Positions 55,851 to 64,000 of a DNA stretch of 64,000 nucleotides are shown piece after piece. Source of the DNA: Chiridota heheva. Lineage: Eukaryota; Echinodermata; Holothuroidea; Apodida; Chiridotidae. The DNA is taken from assembly GCA_020152595.1 (NCBI GenBank), contig JAIGNY010004497.1:542501-606500 (forward strand), written 5' to 3'. Each line of letters begins with the position of its first letter. Positions within the stretch are counted from its first letter, which is position 1. Both the position numbers and the translations under genes were made by a program. The notes beneath the pieces are model-generated. The model did not search any database, had not been told where the DNA came from, and saw only the letters and a program-made list of their open reading frames with translations.

Positions 55851-55904
55851 TTCAACAAATCAGTGGAGTTTCAAAGATATATGACTGATCAGATTTTGAA
55901 CATT

Positions 55905-56403
55905 ACCATTTCTCTCTAATAAGCGCCCTGGGCACTTTTAAAAACTTTCTAGAGGTGGGGTTCTTTGGAGATACTGTGTACATATAGCATAGCCTTACGA
56001 CCATTGCACTGCACATTTAGTGCTACACAAATGCATGTATCTGAGTCTATATTATCGTTAGTACTAACGTTACGACAAGTAAAAATAGTTTCAAGGAAAT
56101 CTTTTACATATCGCTACATAAATTTTCCACCAATAAAAATTGCATTATAAACATCATAAAGATACATACCCTGGTATCTAAATAATTTTCCTTTATAATA
56201 ACATAAATGATTACAGGGCAAAAGTTCCAATCATTGTACAGCCTTAATGACAAGAATGATGTTTGGTGGTTGTGCAATATATCACTACAGATCCTAAGCA
56301 CTGGTGCGGACAAGTGCAGATTCAGCTCTGGCATTGCGTCACAGGAGCACAAAAATGGGGTGGGGGCGCTTATGGGGAGGGGCGCTTTATTAGAGAAAAT
56401 ACG
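55905..56403. mobile_element. DNA-transposon-like element with CTCTAATAAGCGCCC ends
   Basis: Left end CCATTTCTCTCTAATAAGCG then CCCT; right end AGGGGCGCTTTATTAGAGAA then AATACG, which are inverted. A second GGGGGCGCTTATGGGG word precedes the right end. About 500 bp with no transposase frame, so non-autonomous. Related termini flank the nested insertion at 8010-8413. It abuts the right edge of the 24-bp minisatellite. Confidence 0.7.
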
Positions 56404-56409
56404 TTTATA

Positions 56410-56750
56410 AAGTTTGTAGTAAATGCTATTTGCAAGAGAAAATCCCATGAGGGACATACTGCTTCTTGCGCCCTTTTCCCCTTCGGACCCCAAGTTCCTA
56501 TACAACTGCCACCTTTTCTAAGCTATCCTTGAACATACATACTGTAGAGGAAAGTCTCGTTAAAAAGAAAAATCTAAACAATACCTTTTAGATACCTTAC
56601 TTTATTTCCTTGACTTTCCAATATTTTCTCTCAATTTATCCACTTTAATGATTAATTGATTGATTAAAACTGATTAGTCAATAAGGGATAACAAGAGAGA
56701 AGGTCAAAAGTGAAACTAAAATTCTAAATTTAAAATAAATTAAAAGAATA
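56410..56750. other. Spacer with no recognised gene
   Basis: Nothing recognised; frames at 56104-56505 (minus) and 56263-56532 (plus) overlap the transposon end and each other. Confidence 0.45.
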
Positions 56751-56756
56751 AAAGAC

Positions 56757-56897
56757 CACAGTATTAAAAAACTCTTAAAGACCCACTTATTTTGATATTT
56801 TTCATTTTGTTTTATTTTACTTTGTAAGCGCCATGATACTTTGGTGAATGGCGTATTTAAATAACATTTATTATTATTATCATTGTTATTATTATTA
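56757..56897 (+). mobile_element. 3' tip of a CR1/L2-like retrotransposon
   Basis: The plus strand reads S-I-K-K-L-L-K-T-H-L-F-stop at 56762-56797, the usual C-terminus of these ORF2 proteins. A short 3' UTR with TGTAAGCGCCATGATACTTT and GAATGGCGTATTTAAATAA follows, then a TTA/ATT triplet tail (56866-56897). Only about 140 bp remain. Confidence 0.8.
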
Positions 56898-56899
56898 TG

Positions 56900-57610
56900 A
56901 GATGTATTGAGAAGGTACATGTATAAAATAGAATAAGTTACTAAAACAATGAAGAACAAAGTTTTTTTTTTTAAATTAGACCAATTTTAAACAAATTTTG
57001 ATTGGAATTTGTGTTCATTTCTAAATATTTTATCATTTAAAAGCAATCTTATCAAGGTTTCATTTAGAAGTCAGATCATCGTGATAAAAACATTACTTAC
57101 CAGAAATATACAAAAGTGCACTTGTTCAATGTTACTTTCTATGACAAAATAAATCCTTCAGAGGAATATTTATTACATGGTCTGACAAACTTTTTGTCCA
57201 TGCATGAAATTACTTTGCAAGGTTATTTACTGCATCACTTCCCGTAAAATAGGTCACCACATTATCAAGTTACGTACACATGATACCACAAAAAATATAA
57301 TTAAAAAGCTCTACCTTAAGAAAATGATAATTTCTAAATTAGATACTATTTATAAGAGGTGATTGTATTTCAACAATCTAATTGGACATTTTTGTTTTCG
57401 TTTGGTGTTTTACTTTATCCCAAAGAGATTTTTGATTAGCAATCTGAAAAAGATGTACCTAAACTGTTGCGGTCATTTGTTACTAATGGAAACACCATGC
57501 CCGAACCCACTAGTGATAATTCCCTCAACCTGATCTGAGAGCTTCTAAATGGCAGCATGCTGATATTATACTGGTAGACAGCCAAACAGAAAACCAACTT
57601 TTGGTGTAAT
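56900..57610. other. Stretch with no recognised gene
   Basis: AT-rich; nothing recognised. Confidence 0.5.
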
Positions 57611-57615
57611 AAGAA

Positions 57616-57820
57616 AATACAATAAAACTTGGAGCTTCGTATTCATAAGATCCATGGAGGTCGCCATTTTAACTTGTGATAACGTTATATCAACGGGATT
57701 TTTACTAAGAGCATGGTAGTATTTGTGTAATGTAATGTATTATATGCATGTACAACGGTATCAGCGAAGACAAAGCTGACACCAAAATCATGAATCGGGA
57801 GCGCTGTTCAAAATATCAAC
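57616..57820. mobile_element. Partial copy of the 1675-2074 MITE
   Basis: AATACAATAAAACTTGGAGC, TTCGTATTCATAAGATCC, GTCGCCATTTTAACTTGTGA and TTTTTACTAAGAGCATGGTA match the reverse complement of 1890-2074 and continue to CGCTGTTCAAAA. The second terminus is missing. Confidence 0.75.
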
Positions 57821-57824
57821 AACA

Positions 57825-58078
57825 TGACGTCAACGCATGATGAATAAACTTTTTAGTCCGCTGCATCCAAACTCACCAGTGCTTATGACTTACTGATGAA
57901 AAACATCCTTTTAAAATTCCAAATGAATCCTCAACCTCACATTACACGCACGACTTAGCCCTTCAATAACCAAATCCACAATGCCTTACTCTTCACAATA
58001 AGTTCCATTGTGTGCATATAGATGATTGGGAGTGTAATTACTGATGCGTAAAATCACTGAACTATCTGTGGTGGGTTT
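57825..58078. other. Spacer with no recognised gene
   Basis: Nothing recognised. Confidence 0.4.
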
Positions 58079-58079
58079 C

Positions 58080-58262
58080 TTAATTGCTTCTAGCAGAGTA
58101 CTCCCAGCAGTGCTGGTACTCATTTTACAGTTAAGTGGACTGAAGTAAGTAGAAAAAGTTATCTTGCTCAAGGACTCAATGTAGCGCTCACGACGGGAAT
58201 CGAATCCAGTACCTTTCGATTACGAGCATGACTCCTTGACCACTTGAGCCACTGTGCCTCTA
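58080..58262 (-). mobile_element. tRNA-derived SINE copy
   Basis: On the minus strand from 58262: AGAGGCACAGTGGCTCAAG, a box A-like TGGTCAAGGAG at 58232-58242 and box B-like GATTCGATTCC at 58196-58206. The body follows with CTTCAGTCCACTTAACTGTA and AAATGAGTACCAGCACTGCT. It is truncated in the body relative to the 15905-16178 copy. Confidence 0.8.
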
Positions 58263-58334
58263 CTTTCAAGATAAATTAATGTAAATTGACCTAAGTCTTG
58301 AATCTTTAAAGACACCTTGTTAGGGATTATAAAT

Positions 58335-58510
58335 ACAACTAGAACATCAATGATGTAGTAGCTCAACATATATTTTGGGGGTGGGTATAAGACTGTTTTT
58401 TCAGAGTTGTTAATTTGAGTAGGCTGGGGTCGTTTGATGTATTTTTTTTTTGGAGGGAAATGCAAGTAATACTGTAATAGGAGTTTTAATATCGTTTCAA
58501 TATGCGATGC
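58335..58510 (-). mobile_element. Helitron-type 3' end (second family), copy 1
   Basis: The minus strand ends in CTACATCATTGATGTTCTAG and TTGT: a hairpin (ACATCA/TGATGT, 58344-58356) directly before CTAG (58339-58342). This is the same arrangement, with the same TCTAGTTGT end, as in the HINE-like elements at 30121 and 36550, but with a different hairpin sequence. The body towards 58510 (TAGCTCAACATATATTTTGG, GGGGTGGGTATAAG) resembles the copy at 61050. The other end is not identified. Confidence 0.55.
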
Positions 58511-58560
58511 TAGAACATCAATGATGTAGTAGCACACAAAAAAAAATAGGGGTAGGAGGG
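58510..58560 (-). mobile_element. Helitron-type 3' end (second family), copy 2
   Basis: CTAGAACATCAATGATGTAG at 58510-58529 repeats the hairpin and CTAG end, but the sequence outside CTAG (GCGATG) differs from copy 1. That places the element boundary at or near CTAG. Only a short shared body is seen before simple A/G-rich sequence. Confidence 0.5.
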
Positions 58561-58564
58561 GAAG

Positions 58565-58755
58565 GGGTGGAGAAAAGGCCTGATTTGTTGGAGAGGAGTT
58601 ACATTGGGTATAGGCTGGGGTTTTTAGGGAAGGAATTTATGTTTGGTTAGGAGTAGTGCAAAAACAGGCTGGGAATGTCTGGAGGGGTGACCTTACAGGC
58701 CATAAGCAAAATCAATTTGGTTTAGCCCTGAACAGTGACACTGCAATAACTTTGT
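58565..58755. other. Spacer with G-rich words, no gene
   Basis: Repeated AGGCTGGG and TTAGGGAAGG-like words, likely decayed element interior. Confidence 0.35.
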
Positions 58756-58760
58756 TATGG

Positions 58761-58900
58761 GGCCAAATGTGTAAGATGTGCAAGATTCCCTATTTGATGA
58801 AGGTAAATTGGCATTAATGTGCAAGAATCCCTATTTGATGATGGCCAAATGTGTAAGATGTGCAAGATTCCCTATTTTGATGAAGGATAAAGTTCCAAAT
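58761..58900. repeat. Two-copy 82-bp direct repeat
   Basis: GGCCAAATGTGTAAGATGTG with CAAGATTCCCTATTT starts at 58761 and 58843; a half unit (GTGCAAGAATCCCTATTT) lies between them. Confidence 0.8.
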
Positions 58901-58986
58901 TCAAAATGTCATCAATGTGCAAGAAAGAACAGAAGATAAAATTTTATGAAGTAAATTGGCATCTATTAAACTGCATTTAAAGATTC

Positions 58987-59456
58987 TTTAAAGGATTAGT
59001 TCAGTGGTCAAGCAAGTTTATCTGATATGAAAGAGGACTTCAAAAGAAACAAAATGGTAAAGAAAGCATTAAAAAATCTTTTTCTGTTAAAGAGATATCT
59101 AATTTTGGTATCATGTGTGTAGAAACGACTGAAATCAGACTAGTTGTGATGTCATAGCCTCAGATTCCTTGGTCTTTATATATTCTATCATATTTTGTCC
59201 TGCAATTTTGTGGCTTAAAAACTATTGGATATGTTAAAAAGTACTGCAGTAAAACTAAATCTAGAAGGGCATTTATAATATACCACCTAAGAAATTTCCA
59301 GGAAAATAAGTCAAATAGTGAAAAAATTAAATAAAATTGTTAAGAATGTGAGGATGAAGACGTTACGTTTCTATAGCACACTTACACCAGTTATTTCTAC
59401 ACACATAAGACATAGCTTTAAACTTGAATACTCTCCTTAACGGAATAATATTTGTC
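58987..59456. mobile_element. Long-arm foldback element (copy 4), right arm truncated
   Basis: Left end TTTAAAGGATTAGTTCAGTG, then AAAGAGGACTTCAAAAGAAA and GACTAGTTGTGATGTCATAG. The interior TATTTTGTCCTGCAATTTTG matches copy 2. The right arm (TTTCTACACACATAAGACAT, CTCCTTAACGGAATAATATT) breaks off at 59456, where a tRNA-like sequence begins. Confidence 0.8.
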
Positions 59457-59531
59457 CCCAACCCAGGATTGAACCAAGGGCCTTGTGGTCTGTAGAAAAG
59501 TATGATAACCGCTACACCACAGTAGGTTGAC
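59457..59531 (-). mobile_element. tRNA-like sequence / tRNA-derived SINE head
   Basis: Minus strand: CAACCTACTGTGGTGTAGCG, GTTATCATACTTTTCTACAG and GGCCCTTGGTTCAATCCTGG. Box A-like TGGTGTAGCGG and box B-like GGTTCAATCC are both present. CAACCTA near the 5' end can pair with TGGGTTG near the 3' end. The region expected to hold the anticodon arm does not fold convincingly, so I read this as a tRNA pseudogene or the head of a SINE different from the other three copies. Confidence 0.5.
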
Positions 59532-59748
59532 ATACTGTATACCCAATGCTGATTAATCAGAGATTAAAATTTGGATACCTCAAAGGGTGAAAACAGATTT
59601 AAAGCCAAAACAAAACAACTGTATCATATAAGCTTTAGGTCATTTTAGCTATCTTTTCACGATGCTAGACAAAAGATATGCAAACGGGTAGCCCTATTGT
59701 AAATCAGGGTTCAGTGTCATTTCAATTGAATATTTCAATTAGGTACAT

Positions 59749-59930
59749 GTGCCAATTGGGCTATATGGATAGTATAGTATATTCAGGCTATTTAGTTTTG
59801 GAGCTTTAATTTTTAAACAGAAGTTATAGCCCAAACGAGCTATTAACTACAAGTGTTATACCCCAATTTGGCTATACTGTGGGACAAATCCTAAACGGGA
59901 TATTATAGTCCAATTGGCACATTATTTATC
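59749..59930. mobile_element. MITE-like element with GTGCCAATTGG ends
   Basis: Left tip GTGCCAATTGGGCTATA and right tip TATAGTCCAATTGGCAC are inverted with one mismatch. The interior has several TATAGCCCAA / TTGGGCTATA words in both orientations. 182 bp, non-coding. Confidence 0.8.
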
Positions 59931-59934
59931 TTTC

Positions 59935-61045
59935 GGAAATGTTCAGTGGCAAATTCCAAGCCAATATTATCATATATGCTAAATTCCTTCTGATTGCCCT
60001 GAGCAAAAACCAATTTTTTTGGAGTCATTTTTGGTGAGATTTGGAATGCAAAAATTCATTAAAACTACGCACCAGTACAAATTGTTGTTGCATCCACGGA
60101 TCACTCTATATAAGGCAAACATGACAATGCAGGAATATATTAAATAAACGCTTAGGATATGATAAACGCTGCAAAAATAACACTTAGTATTCAAAGTAAA
60201 ATCTGGATTTTGGGTTAGCTATTGCTTAAGCTTGAAATCCCTTAAAAAGATGTTGAGCTAATAATGTAAGGAAAGATGGGATTTTTGGTGCTACTGAGAT
60301 AATGTTTTTTTGGGAGAGCTTTCTATAATTCTTTCTTACGTAGTAGATGTTGATATCCCAACAGAGAAACCTCCAATTTTATTATGATGAATCTGATTGT
60401 ATTTTCTTTATTTATTTTGTGCCTATTTGGTGATTTAAAATCAAACTCATATCAACCAATCTGACATTTCCTTTCGAAGCACATAATCCTCTACACTCAA
60501 AAGACGACCACATGTAAGGCTGTTCTAACATTTTCAGGAAAATAAAAAGATTTTTAAGATACAATCTTCAAACTATGATGAAGTATTCCATTTCCTATGA
60601 TTCCTTACTTACGTAAGTTCCTGTCAATTTTCTTTCATGATTTTCCCCATAAATTTATGCTTTTTTTTTCTTTCTAAGAGATGATTGTGAAGTTTGAATA
60701 ATTCAAGAATGATCAACATGCCTCAGAGAATGATATGAAGTATTTTTCTCATTACAAATGACGTTAGTGACTGCATGATGCAAATTTCACATTTTGACTA
60801 CCCAGAGGAAGGATCATTTTGCTTGCTTTCCAAACAATCATTAGTGACTAAACTAAGAATAAACTCTACTAAAATTATTCATATATTTTCAAAAGTATCT
60901 CACAAACTTTGTTTACTTGCTTCATACATAGAAACTGCACATATTGCATGCAAATTACAAGTTTATGGAAGTACGGAATATGCTTGGACAGTATATATAC
61001 ATTTCAAGCAATTTGCAAGATAGATCACCAGTCATAAGTATTGCA
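59935..61045. other. Stretch with no recognised gene
   Basis: The minus frame 59979-60194 and plus frame 60775-61023 are not recognised. AT-rich. Confidence 0.5.
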
Positions 61046-61049
61046 AACC

Positions 61050-61110
61050 AGAACATCAATGATGTTGAAGCTCAACGATATTTGGATGTGGTATATGGAA
61101 GGGGTGGTGG
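61050..61110 (-). mobile_element. Helitron-type 3' end (second family), copy 3, degenerate
   Basis: AGAACATCAATGATGTTGAA followed by GCTCAACGATATTTGG matches copy 1 at 58341-58375. The CTAG is changed to CCAG here. Confidence 0.45.
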
Positions 61111-61189
61111 TGGTTGAAACAGGTTTTCTTATTTTTATTATCTTCTTCAGCAAGTTTACCAGGATGTGAGTAAGTAATAATTCGCTTAG

Positions 61190-61243
61190 AGGAGATAAGG
61201 GAGGGTGGGGGGAGGGGAGGGGAGAGAGAGAGAGCTGCCAGGC
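61190..61243. repeat. G-rich tract followed by (GA)n
   Basis: GGGAGGGTGGGGGGAGGGGA then GGGGAGAGAGAGAGAG. Four or more G-runs; potential quadruplex on the plus strand. Confidence 0.8.
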
Positions 61244-61331
61244 ATGAATTCAGGGCAGTCTAAGAGTAAGGTTATATTTCACATCAGTGTGTAATGTTAA
61301 ATTCTCGACCTTTCTGCGGGCAAATATTTTT

Positions 61332-61369
61332 TTGAAATCAATACACACATATGTGTGTATTGATTTCAA
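61332..61369. repeat. Perfect 38-bp palindrome without spacer
   Basis: TTGAAATCAATACACACAT (61332-61350) is followed immediately by its exact reverse complement (61351-61369). Symmetry ends on the next base pair on each side. Confidence 0.97.
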
Positions 61370-61392
61370 TATAGTTTCCCGTTTTTCCCTTA

Positions 61393-61985
61393 TAGCGATG
61401 TCTGAAAAGTTATGCTTCTAACAAGAAGTTATAAGCCTCTTTGTATAAATTATAATGTGTGTACTAATGGGTGGTGTCATCATGTCTCAGTCGATTACTG
61501 ATGTTATGCGAGGGTGAAAGTCAATTCAACCACAACATACATGAGAAAATACATTTTGTTACCATAACAAAATTTTGAACATTTACACATTCATGTTCAA
61601 AAAATGATAACAGCCTTCTTTTATAGTACATTCAACAAACAAGAAGGTAAAGCAAATATTTTTGAAACATCCAGTGCAAAGGAAATTGCAACAATTAGCA
61701 TTCACTCAATAGCAAAGTCTGAAAAATTATGCTTCTAACAAAATTTATAAGCCTTTTTGTATCAATAATAATATGTATTCCAAAGGATGGTGCCATCACC
61801 TCTGTCGATTTACTGATGTTTTTGCAAGACAAAGGTCAATTCCACCACAACATAAAGTGAGAACACACATTTTGTAATTGCTACCAAATTTAAAACATTT
61901 ATATATTAGTGATCATAAAATGTTAAGAACCCTCCTTCATTGCTTATTTTTATTACATCCAACCAAACAAGCAGACAGCATTACC
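61393..61985. repeat. Two-unit diverged repeat, period about 318 bp
   Basis: GTCTGAAAAGTTATGCTTCT, ATAAGCCTCTTTGTAT and TCAATTCAACCACAACATA at 61400 onward correspond to GTCTGAAAAATTATGCTTCT, ATAAGCCTTTTTGTAT and TCAATTCCACCACAACATA at 61718 onward. Old tandem duplication, non-coding. Confidence 0.82.
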
Positions 61986-61989
61986 AGTT

Positions 61990-62780
61990 AAAGTATTACA
62001 AAAAATATACCTCAAACTAGCCTTTAAACATTTTATAAACAATAATTTTTGATAATACCATCACTTTAAACTTCATTAACGAATTAACTTTCCAATTGGC
62101 TGACGAGAGTATAACAACATATTAAGACATGATAAACATGATTCAATATGAATATCATATCCCGTGGCAGTTTCCTGCACATTGTGACCGTAACCCTGAC
62201 CGAAATAACAGATTTCCAATTTATCGTGAAATTTTGACCAATCTTGCCTTTTATGGTATGTTAAATAGACTCGTGCAGTGAAATTGATGTTACGTTAGGC
62301 CTAGTACAAACTTCACGGAGCAGCGGACCCAATCTAGAACCCACCCCCTTCCTCCCTCCCACAAAGCTTTATAAACGAGAGCAAAACAATACAGTGCATA
62401 TACAAGAACACTTGTCTGTATAAGCCCGTCTCATTATAAAGTACACAAGCAACACATTTTAGTTTTCTCCCAGGTCCCAAAAATGACCCTTCAACATTAT
62501 ATTTTCCTTCAGGAAAACAAGTAATTTTAAATACAAACCCAGCCCAATGTATTAATGACTTCCCTGCTTGAGATATGAGCTTATAACTGTACAATGAAAT
62601 TAATAAAAGTGTCGGCACTTGAAGATCAATAAGTCCTTCATACAGTTATATTGTCATAAGTGTTTACTATCAAAAATTATACAGAAACTTTCTGATGTCT
62701 TTGCACCATAATCCCGCCGGGAGAGGGACTGGGGGAGTGTTTTCAAATCATAATCACTGATCTTTTTTCAAATTTATTGA
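61990..62780. other. Stretch with no recognised gene
   Basis: The minus frame 62334-62618 is not recognised. Confidence 0.5.
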
Positions 62781-62784
62781 ACAG

Positions 62785-63665
62785 TTTTGGTTTAGTTTGG
62801 TTTGGTTTGTTGATGTTTAATGGCACCGCGACAGTCAGAGTCAAACATGCCAAGAGGGTGTTAATAAATAATGGTGTAAGAGTAAGGATAATGAGGAGAT
62901 GAAAGGTTTGTAAGGGAGATAAAGGAGGAAAGCTGAATGTGGGAGAAATAGTTAGGTGAAAAGAGAGGGGTGTGTAAGGTTAGGTGTAGAAAGGGAGGAG
63001 GGGAGAAGATTATATGTGATGGAAGAGGTTGTTGTTGCAGAGGAAGTTGATGTTTGAGAAAGAATTGTTTTCAAATAGATCCGAGATTGAGGAGAGTGAG
63101 GAGAGAAGAGATCTGGAGTTCTGGTATAGGGGACAGGTTAACAAAATATGCTTTATGGAGAGATCGATGTTGCAAGTGGGGCAGAGAGGGGAAGGGGAAA
63201 CGGATAAGAAATGGGAGCAAGTAAGCGAGGAGTGGCCGAGGCGGATGTGGGTGACAACAATGTCTTCCCTGTGGTTGTGACTATGCAGAGAAGTGTTGGT
63301 CCTGACTTTAGGTTTAATGGGGAAGTTTATTACTGCAGGTTTCGTGATTCCAGAAATTTTGCCAGGTTTTGTTGATGTAGTTGGAGATGGCGAGATGGAG
63401 GTCAGAGTGTGGAATAGAAAAAGGAGAGATATTATTTGACAGAGCTTTGATGCCGGCTCTGCCGGCTCTCTCATTGCCAGGGATGCCGACATGGCTAGGA
63501 ATTCAGACCATTTTCTTTCGTAGGGAGGAAAGTGTGTGGAGTTTGTTCAGGATTTGTAGAATGAGAGGGTTGGGCCAGAGCATGTTGAGGATGCCAGTGA
63601 GGACGAATTTAGAGTCAGAAAAGATGACAAAACGGTAGTGGAAAGAGAGTTCCTATGTTTTGGGG
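62785..63665 (-). pseudogene. I-like non-LTR retrotransposon 3' part: RNase H and CCHC domains, broken
   Basis: Minus strand, 63665 downward. The RNase H domain reads F-V-I-F-S-D-S-K (a catalytic Asp) then P-S-H-V-G-I-P-G-N-E-R-A-G, where a TGA stands in place of the usual W before I-P-S-H. It continues to N-K-L-P-H and shifts frame near 63320. In the second frame (63010-63300) comes V-V-T-H-I-R-L-G-H-S-S-L-T, then a knuckle C-P-T-C-(8)-H-(4)-C, then C-P-L-Y and the ORF end H-H-I-stop. A 3' UTR of about 180 bp and a CAAAC-type tail at about 62785-62812 follow. RNase H followed by such a CCHC is known in I-group non-LTR elements. Reverse transcriptase and endonuclease are missing. It is the reference copy for fragments at 2950, 17089, 36413 and 38699. 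Confidence 0.85.
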
Positions 63666-63669
63666 CGGG

Positions 63670-64000
63670 GAAAATAGGGTTACACACAAAATGCATTTGA
63701 TGTGGAGGGAGGGGGAGTAAAAGCAACACTAATACAAACTACTGGCGACCATTCTCATACTTTCTTTAGTATTCAGGCCTACTGAAGCTGTACAATTCTC
63801 AATCAAAGCGTGACCTCTAGTAGGCCAACTCGTGCAAAATTGGGAAAATAAGTTCTAAAAAATTGTCCTTTTCTAGTCTTTTTAATTTCTATATCATTTC
63901 GTGTTTTAGTTCATATTTAATCAGAAAACAGATCTCACCATGAAAATTCACAGTAAATCACACAGTAATGGCCACTTCACCATGGTATTAGTGAGGATCT
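63670..64000. other. Stretch to the window edge, no recognised gene
   Basis: The minus frame 63547-63729 reads the RNase H region out of frame. Nothing else recognised. Confidence 0.5.

Noticed and set aside
56104..56505. 133-residue minus-strand frame
   Set aside because: It overlaps the inverted end of the 55905-56403 element and a competing plus-strand frame; no domain recognised.

Overview
This window looks like gene-poor, AT-rich DNA from an animal, most likely a marine invertebrate. The reasons are the absence of any long non-repetitive reading frame, the presence of CR1/L2-like, I-like and DIRS-like retroelement fragments, tRNA-derived SINEs, foldback and MITE-type elements, and a very dense set of minisatellites. 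The sequence alone does not let me name a species. Nearly all long open frames here are tandem repeats whose unit length is divisible by three. They should not be read as proteins.

Only one piece resembles a genuine host exon: a 90-bp terminal exon on the minus strand at 19410-19499. It has a good acceptor site, a coiled-coil-like C-terminus, a stop codon and a nearby AATAAA. Two other open stretches (46431-46626 minus, 51497-51955 plus) are much weaker candidates.

Layout. 1-4.8 kb: small inverted-repeat elements and an I-like retroelement tail. 4.8-5.7 kb: 18-bp minisatellite. 7.8-11.3 kb: two long-arm foldback elements, one carrying a 404-bp nested insertion, with a CR1-like reverse transcriptase remnant between them. 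11.8-15.0 kb: 68-bp satellite with an 810-bp higher-order repeat. 15.4-20.9 kb: TA repeat, SINE, another foldback element, GCTTGC-rich foldbacks and the candidate exon. 21.5-24.1 kb: 27-bp minisatellite. 25.3-33.2 kb: an old repeat present in two opposite orientations, a broken DIRS-like reverse transcriptase, and a 1.96-kb Helitron/Helentron-like element. 36.4-39.0 kb: a second copy of that element inside an I-like retroelement. 39.8-46.4 kb: 20-, 21-, 36- and 18-bp minisatellites. 46.9-49.2 kb: two CR1-like remnants, one with a target-site duplication. 50.6-55.9 kb: GCTTGC-rich duplication, CpG-rich patch, 24-bp minisatellite. 55.9-64 kb: MITEs, SINEs, Helitron-type 3' ends, a perfect 38-bp palindrome and the best-preserved I-like element (RNase H plus CCHC).

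Minisatellites and satellites occupy about 13 kb, roughly one fifth of the window (summed from my coordinates). The most informative result is the pair of approximately 2-kb elements at 30.1 and 36.6 kb. They share both ends, sit in unrelated contexts whose uninterrupted forms are visible in this same window, carry a 24-bp minisatellite inside, and have the layout known for non-autonomous Helentron derivatives (HINE/DINE-1-type): a terminal motif, its inverted copy near the other end, then a small hairpin followed by CTAG. No CRISPR array, operon, rRNA gene or intact functional tRNA was found.
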